From positions 78,562 through 135,688 of the forward strand of contig NZ_BNBC01000026.1 in the NCBI RefSeq assembly GCF_014654675.1: a stretch of 57,127 nucleotides of DNA, written 5' to 3'. The position numbers were made by a program, and so were the translations under genes. This document shows positions 50,691-57,127 of this stretch, piece by piece (the stretch's first letter is position 1; the number at the start of each line of letters is the position of its first letter). Under the pieces are notes generated by a model. That model was given only the letters and a program-made list of their open reading frames with translations. It ran no database searches and had not been told where the DNA came from. Source of the DNA: Streptomyces spiralis. Lineage in GTDB: Bacteria; Actinomycetota; Actinomycetes; Streptomycetales; Streptomycetaceae.

Positions 50691-50740
50691 CCCCCACCCC
50701 CAGGACCCCCCACCCCCAGGGCCCCCCACCCCAGGCCCCC
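50691..50740. repeat. C-rich tract with seven C-runs (G-quadruplex-prone on minus strand)
   Basis: C-runs of 4-6 at 50691-95, 50697-701, 50706-711, 50713-717, 50722-727, 50729-732 and 50736-740 with spacers of 1-4 bases. The minus strand fits the G4 pattern several times over. It fills the gap between two convergent genes where a hairpin terminator would be expected. Confidence 0.8.
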
Positions 50741-50744
50741 AGGA

Positions 50745-52121
50745 CTAGGAGACCCGGCGGATCAAGTACGCCGTTCCCCGATCCGCCGGTTCCTCGCCCA
50801 CGTACTCCTGTCCCCGCATCTCGCACCACGCCGGGATGTCCAGCCGGGCGGCCTCGTCGTCGGACAGCACCCGTACCGTGCCGCCGACCGGCACATCGCC
50901 GAACACCTTGGCCAGCTCGATGACCGGGATCGGGCACCGCTTGCCGAGAGAGTCGACGACCACTTCCTCCTGAAGCACCTGTGCGGCGGGAGCCGGCGCC
51001 CCCAGCTTCTCCCGCACCCCCGCCACCGCCCCCGGCAGCACCTCCAGGAACCGCTCCACGTCCTCCTTGGGCGTCCCCGGCGGCAGCGACACCCGTACGT
51101 TGCCCTCGCTCAGCACCCCCATCGCCTTCAGCACATGACTCGGGGTCAGCGTGCTGCTTGTGCAGGAGGAGCCCGACGAGACGGAGAAGCCCTCGCGGTC
51201 CAGCTCGTGCAGCAGCGTCTCCCCGTCGACATAGAGACAGGAGAAGGTGACGATCCCCGGCAGCCGGTGGACCGGATCACCGACCACCTCCACGTCCGGC
51301 ACCAGCCGCGGCACCCGGGCCCGGATCCGCTCCGTCAGCTCCCGCAGCCGCACGGCCTCCGCCGCCGCCTCGGCCCGTACCGCCCGCAGCGAGGCGGCCG
51401 CGGCCACGATCGCCGGGATGTTCTCGAACCCGGCCGCCCGGCCCGACTCCCGCTCGTCCACCGGCCCCCGGACCGAGAACCGCACGCCCTTGCGCACGGC
51501 GAGCAGCCCCACCCCCGACGGACCGCCCCACTTGTGGGCGCTCGCCGCCAGCAGCGACCAGTCCCCGTCCACCGGGCCCCAGCCCAGCGACTGCGCCGCG
51601 TCCACCAGCAGCGGCACGCCCGCCGCCCGGCACACCTCGGCCACCTCGGCGACCGGCTGCTCGGTGCCCACCTCGTGGTTGGCCGACTGCAGACAGGCCA
51701 GCGCGGTGTCCGGGCGCAGCGCCTCCGCGTACGACGCGGCGGTCACCCTGCCCGCGCGGTCGACCGCCACCTGGGTGACCGTCCCGCCCTCCGCCTCGTG
51801 CGCCTCGGCCGAATGGAGTACCGAGGAGTGTTCGACCGCTGACACGATCAGGTGGCGCCCGGCGCGCCTGCGTCCGGCCAGCGCCCCCGCCACCCCGGTG
51901 TGCACGGCACGGGTGCCGGTGGAGGTGAAGCTCAGCTCGTCCGGCCGGCACCCCACGGCCTCCGCGGCCGCCTCCCGCGCCGCGTCCAACAGCAACCGGG
52001 CCCGCCGCCCCTCCTTGTAGAGGCGCGCGGGATCGGCCCACCCCTCGTCGAGGGAGGCCTGGAGAGCCTGCCGGGCTACGGGATGAAGGGGGGCGGCGGA
52101 AGCAGCGTCGAAGTAGGCCAC
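50745..52121 (-). CDS. Cysteine desulfurase fused to TusA-like sulfurtransferase domain
   Basis: A 458-residue fusion. Residues 1-375 are a class V, PLP-dependent NifS/IscS-type desulfurase: EHSSVLHSAEA, NHEVGTEQPV, PLP-lysine Lys197 (SAHKWGGPSG) and catalytic loop Cys320 (SGSSCTSS). Residues 385-458 are a TusA/SirA domain with sulfur-accepting Cys396 (GKRCPIPV). Sulfur could pass from Cys320 to Cys396 and on to tRNA thiolation, Fe-S or cofactor routes. A fused desulfurase-TusA is, to my knowledge, a recognised actinobacterial form. The GTG at 52121 has no ribosome site but TAGCGT 6 bases upstream. Confidence 0.93.
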   Translation of the reverse strand: MAYFDAASAAPLHPVARQALQASLDEGWADPARLYKEGRRARLLLDAAREAAAEAVGCRPDELSFTSTGTRAVHTGVAGALAGRRRAGRHLIVSAVEHSSVLHSAEAHEAEGGTVTQVAVDRAGRVTAASYAEALRPDTALACLQSANHEVGTEQPVAEVAEVCRAAGVPLLVDAAQSLGWGPVDGDWSLLAASAHKWGGPSGVGLLAVRKGVRFSVRGPVDERESGRAAGFENIPAIVAAAASLRAVRAEAAAEAVRLRELTERIRARVPRLVPDVEVVGDPVHRLPGIVTFSCLYVDGETLLHELDREGFSVSSGSSCTSSTLTPSHVLKAMGVLSEGNVRVSLPPGTPKEDVERFLEVLPGAVAGVREKLGAPAPAAQVLQEEVVVDSLGKRCPIPVIELAKVFGDVPVGGTVRVLSDDEAARLDIPAWCEMRGQEYVGEEPADRGTAYLIRRVS

Positions 52122-52127
52122 ACATCA

Positions 52128-52133
52128 ACGCTA
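52128..52133 (-). promoter_or_regulatory. -10 element TAGCGT, possible leaderless start
   Basis: TAGCGT on the minus strand ends 6 bases before the cysteine desulfurase GTG. The same hexamer and spacing precede the L,D-transpeptidase gene. Confidence 0.5.
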
Positions 52134-52364
52134 CGACCCGTGGGGGTGCGGGCGAGCAGGGGGCGCGGGACTCCGCCGGCCTGCGGCTCCGTCGCGTGGG
52201 CGGGGCCGGCCCCACCCACCCGCAGTCGCCGCAAATGCCGTAATCACGAGCTATGAGGCGCCTCGACTCCCCGTCACATATCGGCGGAGCCAGGGGCATC
52301 CCACCCCTTCGGGGTGACCCGCGGCGCGTATGCCACCCTCCCCGCGACCCGCCGGAAGGCGTCC

Positions 52365-52395
52365 AGTAGGGTTTGGTCCGCATAAACATCCAAAC
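52365..52395 (+). promoter_or_regulatory. ctaC promoter region: TAGGGT -10 within an 8-bp inverted repeat
   Basis: TAGGGT (52365-52370) is a plausible -10 about 110 bp before ctaC. GGGTTTGG (52367-52374) pairs with CCAAACCC (52388-52395), so an operator or a 5' hairpin at the transcript start is possible. Confidence 0.4.
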
Positions 52396-52477
52396 CCCTG
52401 CCCGACGCAGGGCGGCGACCGACCAGCGAGAAGGCCGCAGCCGTACAGCGCGGGCGAGACTCTCGGGAAGGCGCTAC

Positions 52478-53437
52478 GTGAGTCCCAACGGCTCCGACCG
52501 CTCGCCGCGGCGCCCGATGCGGCGGAAGCTGCTGCAGGCACTGACTGCGGGCCTGGTCCTGGCGACCGCGACCGGTTGCACATACAAGGACTTCCCCCGA
52601 CTGGGTATGCCCACCCCGGCCTCGGAAGAGGCTCCGCGGATCCTCTCCCTGTGGCAGGGCTCCTGGGCGGCCGCGTTGGTCGTCGGCTGCCTGGTGTGGG
52701 GTCTGATCCTGTGGAGCGCCATGTTCCACCGGCGCAGCCGTACCAAGGTCGAGGTTCCTCCGCAGACCCGGTACAACATGCCCATCGAGGCCCTGTACAC
52801 GGTGGTCCCGCTCCTCATCGTCTCGGTGCTCTTCTACTTCACCGCCCGCGACGAGTCCAAGCTCCTGGACGAATCCAAGAAGCCCGACGTCACGGTCAAC
52901 GTGGTCGGCTTCCAGTGGAGCTGGGCCTTCAACTACGTGGAGCCCGTAGCCGGTTCCACGGGGGACGCGAAGACCGACAAGAACCTGGCGGCCATTCCGG
53001 ACCGGTTCAAGAACGACTTCCCGGCGAACGCCGGCGGTGTCTACGACGTCGGTACGCCGGGCACGCGGAACCCGCAGAACGGCAACCCGGGTCCGACCCT
53101 GTGGCTGCCCAAGGGCAAGACCGTCCGCTTCATCCTCACCTCGCGGGACGTCATCCACTCCTTCTGGGTGCTGCCGTTCCTGATGAAGCAGGACGTCATC
53201 CCCGGCCACACCAACTCCTTCCAGGTGACCCCCAGCATGGAGGGCACCTACCGGGGCAAGTGCGCCGAGCTCTGCGGCCAGGACCACTCCCGGATGCTGT
53301 TCAACGTGAAGGTCGTCTCTCCCGACCGCTACGAGCAGCACCTCAAGGACCTCGCTAAGAAGGGGCAGACCGGTTACGTTCCCGCCGGCATCGCGCAGAC
53401 GAGCCACGAGAAGAACCGGGAGACGAACAACCTGTGA
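52478..53437 (+). CDS. ctaC: Cytochrome c oxidase subunit II
   Basis: Receives electrons through the CuA centre in the aa3-type oxidase. The 319-residue protein has an N-terminal lipoprotein signal (LVLATATGC), two membrane helices (about 58-80 and 105-125) and an extracytoplasmic cupredoxin domain. The CuA ligands appear in KCAELCGQDHSRM, with the partner His in DVIHSFWV. The GTG at 52478 (SPNGSDRSPRRP) follows GGGAAGG; an upstream ATG at 52373 sits on the promoter. The stop overlaps the ctaD GTG by 4 bases. Confidence 0.96.
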   Translation: MSPNGSDRSPRRPMRRKLLQALTAGLVLATATGCTYKDFPRLGMPTPASEEAPRILSLWQGSWAAALVVGCLVWGLILWSAMFHRRSRTKVEVPPQTRYNMPIEALYTVVPLLIVSVLFYFTARDESKLLDESKKPDVTVNVVGFQWSWAFNYVEPVAGSTGDAKTDKNLAAIPDRFKNDFPANAGGVYDVGTPGTRNPQNGNPGPTLWLPKGKTVRFILTSRDVIHSFWVLPFLMKQDVIPGHTNSFQVTPSMEGTYRGKCAELCGQDHSRMLFNVKVVSPDRYEQHLKDLAKKGQTGYVPAGIAQTSHEKNRETNNL

Positions 53438-55170
53438 GCATCCTCAACGAACCTCAGGGTGCCGCGGCGGCTGAGGGCTCTTACGAGAGCGAGCTGCCGG
53501 TCCGGCGCAAGCGACCCGGTAACGTCGTGGTCAAGTGGATGACGACCACCGACCACAAGACCATCGGCACGCTGTATCTGGCGACGTCGTTCGCGTTCTT
53601 CTGCATCGGCGGCGTGATGGCGCTCTTCATGCGCGCCGAGCTGGCCCGTCCGGGCCTGCAGATCATGTCGAACGAGCAGTTCAACCAGGCGTTCACGATG
53701 CACGGCACGATCATGCTGCTGATGTTCGCGACGCCGCTGTTCGCGGGCTTCACGAACTGGATCATGCCGCTGCAGATCGGCGCTCCGGACGTGGCCTTCC
53801 CGCGGCTGAACATGTTCGCCTACTGGCTGTACCTGTTCGGCTCGCTCGTCGCGGTGGCCGGCTTCCTCACCCCGCAGGGTGCGGCCGACTTCGGCTGGTT
53901 CGCCTACGCGCCGCTGTCCGATGCGGTGCACTCGCCGGGTGTCGGCGGCGACCTGTGGATCATGGGTCTGGCCTTCTCCGGCTTCGGCACGATCCTCGGC
54001 TCGGTCAACTTCATCACCACGATCATCTGCATGCGCGCTCCGGGCATGACCATGTTCCGCATGCCGATCTTCACCTGGAACGTGCTGCTGACCGCGGTGC
54101 TGGTCCTGCTCGCCTTCCCGGTGCTGGCCGCGGCCCTGTTCGCGCTGGAGGCCGACCGCAAGTTCGGCGCCCACGTCTTCGACGCCACCAACGGCGGAGC
54201 CCTGTTGTGGCAGCACCTCTTCTGGTTCTTCGGCCATCCAGAGGTGTACATCATCGCGCTGCCGTTCTTCGGCATCATCAGTGAGGTCATCCCGGTCTTC
54301 TCCCGCAAGCCGATGTTCGGCTACATGGGTCTGATCGGCGCGACGATCTCGATCGCGGGCCTGTCGGTGACCGTGTGGGCCCACCACATGTACGTCACCG
54401 GTGGTGTGCTGCTGCCGTTCTTCTCCTTCATGACCTTCCTGATCGCGGTCCCGACCGGTGTGAAGTTCTTCAACTGGATCGGCACCATGTGGAAGGGCTC
54501 GCTGTCCTTCGAGACGCCGATGCTCTGGGCGACCGGCTTCCTGATCACCTTCACCTTCGGTGGTCTGACCGGCGTCATCCTGGCCTCGCCGCCGCTGGAC
54601 TTCCACATCTCCGACAGCTACTTCGTGGTGGCCCACTTCCACTACGTCGTCTTCGGCACCGTCGTCTTCGCGATGTTCTCCGGCTTCCACTTCTGGTGGC
54701 CGAAGTTCACCGGCAAGATGCTCGACGAGCGCCTGGGCAAGATGACCTTCTGGATGCTGTTCATCGGCTTCCACGGCACCTTCCTGATCCAGCACTGGCT
54801 GGGCGTGGAGGGCATGCCGCGCCGGTACGCCGACTACCTGGCGGCCGACGGCTTCACCGCGCTGAACACCATCTCGACGATCTTCTCCTTCCTGCTCGGC
54901 CTGTCGATCCTGCCGTTCTTCTACAACGTCTGGAAGACGGCCAAGTACGGCAAGCCCGTGAACGTCGACGACCCCTGGGGCTACGGCCGTTCGCTGGAGT
55001 GGGCGACTTCCTGCCCGCCGCCGCGGCACAACTTCGTCACCCTGCCGCGGATCCGCAGCGAATCCCCGGCGTTCGACCTGCACCACCCGGAGATCGCGGC
55101 GCTCGACCAGCTCGAGAACGCCGGGCACGGTGAGAAGGCCCTCGCTGGTGGCAAGGAGGCCGGCAAGTGA
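53434..55170 (+). CDS. ctaD: Cytochrome c oxidase subunit I
   Basis: Catalytic haem-copper subunit with twelve predicted helices in 578 residues. Haem and CuB ligands are visible: FTMHGTIMLLMF (low-spin haem His), WFFGHPEVYIIALP (CuB His and cross-linked Tyr), AHHMYVTG (two CuB His) and VAHFHYVVFG (haem a/a3 His). A proton-channel Glu is replaced by the HPEVY-type K/D arrangement typical of A-family enzymes. The GTG start at 53434 and the stop overlap ctaC and ctaF by 4 bases each, so the three subunits are translated together. Confidence 0.97.
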   Translation: MSILNEPQGAAAAEGSYESELPVRRKRPGNVVVKWMTTTDHKTIGTLYLATSFAFFCIGGVMALFMRAELARPGLQIMSNEQFNQAFTMHGTIMLLMFATPLFAGFTNWIMPLQIGAPDVAFPRLNMFAYWLYLFGSLVAVAGFLTPQGAADFGWFAYAPLSDAVHSPGVGGDLWIMGLAFSGFGTILGSVNFITTIICMRAPGMTMFRMPIFTWNVLLTAVLVLLAFPVLAAALFALEADRKFGAHVFDATNGGALLWQHLFWFFGHPEVYIIALPFFGIISEVIPVFSRKPMFGYMGLIGATISIAGLSVTVWAHHMYVTGGVLLPFFSFMTFLIAVPTGVKFFNWIGTMWKGSLSFETPMLWATGFLITFTFGGLTGVILASPPLDFHISDSYFVVAHFHYVVFGTVVFAMFSGFHFWWPKFTGKMLDERLGKMTFWMLFIGFHGTFLIQHWLGVEGMPRRYADYLAADGFTALNTISTIFSFLLGLSILPFFYNVWKTAKYGKPVNVDDPWGYGRSLEWATSCPPPRHNFVTLPRIRSESPAFDLHHPEIAALDQLENAGHGEKALAGGKEAGK

Positions 55171-55565
55171 AGATCCAGGGCAAGATGTTCATCTGGCTGA
55201 GCGCCTTCTTCCTCATCATGGCCGTCGTGTACGGCGTGTGGTCGAAGGAGCCGGCCGGCACCACGGCCCTCTTCCTGGCCTTCGGCCTGAGCATCATGAT
55301 CGGCTTCTACCTGGGCTTCACGGCCAAGCGGGTCGACGCCGGCGCTCAGGACAACAAGGAGGCCGATGTCGCGGACGACGCCGGTGAGCTGGGCTTCTTC
55401 AGCCCGCACAGCTGGCAGCCGCTCGCCCTCGGCGTCGGTGGCGCGCTGGCCTTCCTGGGCGTCGCCATCGGATGGTGGCTGCTGTACTTCGGCGCACCGC
55501 TCATCATGATCGGTCTGTGGGGCTGGGTCTTCGAGTACTACCGCGGTGAGAACCGCACCCAGTAA
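55167..55565 (+). CDS. ctaF: Cytochrome c oxidase subunit IV (actinobacterial)
   Basis: A 132-residue four-helix membrane protein: MFIWLSAFFLIMAVVYGVW, TTALFLAFGLSIMIGFYLGF, and a C-terminal pair containing PLALGVGGALAFLGVAIGWW and FGAPLIMIGLWGWVFEYY. This is the actinobacterial subunit IV that accompanies ctaC and ctaD. The GTG at 55167 overlaps the ctaD stop. A hairpin terminator follows 20 bp after the stop. Confidence 0.95.
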   Translation: MKIQGKMFIWLSAFFLIMAVVYGVWSKEPAGTTALFLAFGLSIMIGFYLGFTAKRVDAGAQDNKEADVADDAGELGFFSPHSWQPLALGVGGALAFLGVAIGWWLLYFGAPLIMIGLWGWVFEYYRGENRTQ

Positions 55566-55584
55566 CACACGCTGGACGATCCGG

Positions 55585-55620
55585 GGAACCCGGGCTCTCC
55601 CGACGGAGGGTCCGGGTTCC
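55585..55620 (+). terminator. Terminator of the ctaCDF operon
   Basis: 9-bp stem (55585-55593 with 55612-55620) enclosing a nested CTCC-CGAC-GGAG hairpin, followed by a short T-containing tail. Confidence 0.8.
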
Positions 55621-55695
55621 TTCGTTTGTCCGTACGACGCCCCCATACGTTCCCCCGTACGGACGACCCACCGTGCCAGAGTTGACGGAGCTACT

Positions 55696-55701
55696 TAGCG
55701 T
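55696..55701 (+). promoter_or_regulatory. -10 element TAGCGT, possible leaderless start
   Basis: TAGCGT ends 6 bases before the L,D-transpeptidase ATG. No ribosome site is present. Confidence 0.5.
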
Positions 55702-55707
55702 GAAGTC

Positions 55708-56967
55708 ATGAGCACCACCACTCCGCGCACCCGCACCGTCGTCAGCTTCACCCTCCTGGTGGCCGCCCTCGGCGCGGGCGTCACCGCCTGTTCCTCGGAC
55801 GGCAACCCACTGGCGGCCGACCCCTACGACGCGGCGGACCAGATCTCGTTCAGCGCCCCCACCGACCCCGGCAAGAAGGCCGATCCGGACAAGCCCCTGG
55901 TGGTCACCGCAGAGGACTCCGACGGGCGCATCACGGACGTCACGGTCGTGGACGACAAGGGCCGCCGCGTCTCCGGCGAACTGGCCGCCGACGGCAGCCG
56001 CTGGCACAGCACCTCACCGCTGGCCGCGGGCACCCGCTACACGGTCTCGGTCAGCACGGAGGACGGCGACGGCGCACCCGGCCGCAAGGTCCTCACCTTC
56101 GACACCAGCAAGCCCACCACCCAGAAGCACCTGAACGTCACGTTCGGGCCGCAGGCGGGCACCTACGGCGTCGGCCAGCCCATCACGGCCGAACTCGACC
56201 AGCCCGTCCACGACAAGGCGCAGCGCGCCATGGTGGAGCGCGGCCTCCAGGTCGACTCCACCCCCGCCGTGCAGGGCTCCTGGTACTGGGTGGACGACAA
56301 GCACCTGCACTACCGGCCCAGGGAGTACTGGCCGGCCCACGCCACCATCCAGGTGCACAGCAACCTGGAGAACATCCGCATCGGCGACCGTCTGTGGGGC
56401 GGCGCCGCCAAACCCCTGACCCTCACCACCGGCGACCGCGTCGTCGCCATCACCGACGCCGCCACGCACCAACTCACGCTGTACAAGAACGACGAGAAGG
56501 TCAGGCAGGTGCCGATCACCACCGGCAAACCGGGCTTCGACACCCGAAACGGCATCAAGGTCGTGCTGGCCAAACAGGCGAGCGTACGGATGAAGAGCTC
56601 CACCATCGGCATCTCGGCGGGCTCCAGCGACTCCTACGACCTGACGGTCTACTGGGCCACCCGGGTGACCTGGAGCGGCGAGTACGTCCACGCCGCCCCC
56701 TGGTCCGTCGGCTCCCAGGGCGTCGCCAACGTCAGCCACGGCTGCACCGGTATGAGCAACGCCAACGCCCAGTGGTTCTTCAACAACATCCACGAGGGCG
56801 ACATCGTCCAGGTCGTCAACTCCAAGGGCGACCCGATGGAAGTGTTCAACAACGGCTTCGGCGACTGGAACATGCCCTGGCAGAAGTGGGCCCTGGGCAG
56901 CGCGCTGAACTCCGGCGGCTCGACGTCCCAGTCGGACACGGCGAGGCTGCGCCCGCAGAGCCTGTGA
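55708..56967 (+). CDS. L,D-transpeptidase lipoprotein (YkuD domain with Ig-like domains)
   Basis: A 419-residue envelope enzyme expected to make 3-3 cross-links in peptidoglycan. The lipobox is GVTAC. Residues ~45-130 and ~135-245 are Ig-like domains (LNVTFGPQAGTYGVGQPI marks the second), as in actinobacterial Ldt proteins. The catalytic YkuD domain (about 250-375) carries HAAPWSVGSQGVANVSHGC with nucleophile Cys. The tail contains Trp-rich GDWNMPWQKW. A 17-bp tandem duplication includes its stop codon. TAGCGT lies 6 bases before the ATG. Confidence 0.94.
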   Translation: MSTTTPRTRTVVSFTLLVAALGAGVTACSSDGNPLAADPYDAADQISFSAPTDPGKKADPDKPLVVTAEDSDGRITDVTVVDDKGRRVSGELAADGSRWHSTSPLAAGTRYTVSVSTEDGDGAPGRKVLTFDTSKPTTQKHLNVTFGPQAGTYGVGQPITAELDQPVHDKAQRAMVERGLQVDSTPAVQGSWYWVDDKHLHYRPREYWPAHATIQVHSNLENIRIGDRLWGGAAKPLTLTTGDRVVAITDAATHQLTLYKNDEKVRQVPITTGKPGFDTRNGIKVVLAKQASVRMKSSTIGISAGSSDSYDLTVYWATRVTWSGEYVHAAPWSVGSQGVANVSHGCTGMSNANAQWFFNNIHEGDIVQVVNSKGDPMEVFNNGFGDWNMPWQKWALGSALNSGGSTSQSDTARLRPQSL

Positions 56968-56989
56968 CGGCACAGAGCCTGTGACGGCA
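56956..56989. repeat. 17-bp tandem duplication covering the LDT stop codon
   Basis: CAGAGCCTGTGACGGCA occurs at 56956-56972 and 56973-56989, duplicating the last codons and stop. Confidence 0.85.
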
Positions 56990-56991
56990 CC

Positions 56992-57029
56992 CGGGACGGC
57001 CCGCGGCCACACGACGACGGGCCGTCCCG
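56992..57029 (+). terminator. Terminator of the L,D-transpeptidase gene
   Basis: 12-bp stem (56992-57003 with 57018-57029) with a 14-base loop, 25 bp after the stop. Confidence 0.75.
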
Positions 57030-57054
57030 CGCTCCCCAGGCTTCCGGGCCCCTA

Positions 57055-57127
57055 GTGACCTGAGTCAGAGGTTCGTCGTTGGTTTGGTGTGAATCGTCGT
57101 GGACCGAAGATCCCGCCGTTGTCGGTG
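57055..57127 (+). mobile_element. Probable left end of an IS630-type insertion sequence (truncated by window)
   Basis: A sudden change to less GC-rich sequence starts after a TA at 57053-57054, the target duplicated by IS630-family elements. GTGACCTGAGTCAGAGG would be the terminal repeat. A transposase-like reading frame opens 34 bases later. Only 73 bases are visible, so the other end and target duplication cannot be checked. Confidence 0.45.
57089..57127 (+). CDS. IS630-family transposase, N-terminal fragment (runs off window)
   Basis: The frame from GTG 57089 to the window end reads VNRRGPKIPPLSV. This resembles the start of Streptomyces IS630-family transposases (RRGPK-x-PPL-x-L before the helix-turn-helix). 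Only 13 residues are visible, so the call rests on that motif and the adjacent putative terminal repeat. Confidence 0.4.
   Translation, partial: MNRRGPKIPPLSV

Noticed and set aside
53374..55128. Minus-strand frame opposite ctaD
   Set aside because: His/Asp/Arg-rich shadow translation. The sense frame holds all haem and copper ligands.
1..57127. CRISPR array, tRNA or rRNA genes
   Set aside because: No evenly spaced direct repeats with unique spacers and no cloverleaf-like sequence with a TTCGA-type T loop was recognised. The repeats present are short tandem or in-frame coding repeats.

Overview
The window is high-G+C actinobacterial chromosome, almost certainly Streptomyces. Third codon positions are nearly all G or C, GTG starts are common, and the gene content and order (glnA, lipA/lipB, aceE, sucB/lpdA, pepA, cob genes, PspA, nadA, ctaCDF) are those of the conserved core of Streptomyces chromosomes. 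I see no tRNA, rRNA, CRISPR array, prophage or secondary-metabolite cluster. The only mobile DNA is a probable IS630-type end cut off at the right edge.

Layout. 1-2.5 kb: HEAT-repeat protein, small membrane protein, and a secreted Gly/Leu-repeat protein. 2.5-6 kb: glnA with a textbook GlnR operator, then small membrane or conserved proteins. 6-8 kb: lipoate biosynthesis (lipB, lipA). 8-17 kb: NsdA-like regulator, FAD oxidoreductase, SDR epimerase, acetyltransferase, a MarP-like membrane protease divergent from a peptidoglycan amidase, DUF4240 and WYL proteins. 17-26 kb: pyruvate dehydrogenase E1 (aceE), a GntR/FCD regulator, the two-lipoyl-domain E2 (sucB), E3 (lpdA) and aminopeptidase pepA. 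26-36 kb: cobalamin late steps (cobS, cobT, and cobU fused to a metallo-beta-lactamase-like domain) interspersed with a GH114-like lipoprotein, RDD and rhomboid-like membrane proteins, a DUF2156 aminoacyl-phosphatidylglycerol synthase-like protein and a methyltransferase. 36-45.5 kb: envelope-stress genes (HtrA-type lipoprotein protease, PspA plus PspA-associated protein, NarL-type two-component system, RND pump). 45.5-52 kb: nadA, erpA-like Fe-S carrier, a large membrane protein, PfkB kinase, and a cysteine desulfurase fused to a TusA domain. 52-57 kb: cytochrome c oxidase ctaC-ctaD-ctaF, an L,D-transpeptidase lipoprotein, and the IS end.

Several genes form a metabolic theme. LipB and LipA make the lipoyl cofactor carried by the E2 protein that links AceE and Lpd. 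LipA and NadA are 4Fe-4S enzymes, and an A-type Fe-S carrier lies divergent from nadA. The desulfurase-TusA fusion could supply sulfur. The PspA, two-component, RND, HtrA, MarP and LDT genes form a second, envelope-maintenance theme.

No clear new defence or biosynthetic system is visible. The best leads are regulatory: paired palindromes around the nadA promoter, two palindromes upstream of aceE, and a perfect 20-bp palindrome between the response regulator and the RND gene. Others are the degenerate MBL-CobU fusion, a possible 33-codon ORF abutting erpA, an apparent CTG-started methyltransferase gene, a strong G-run tract, and an unusually clear set of putative leaderless starts.
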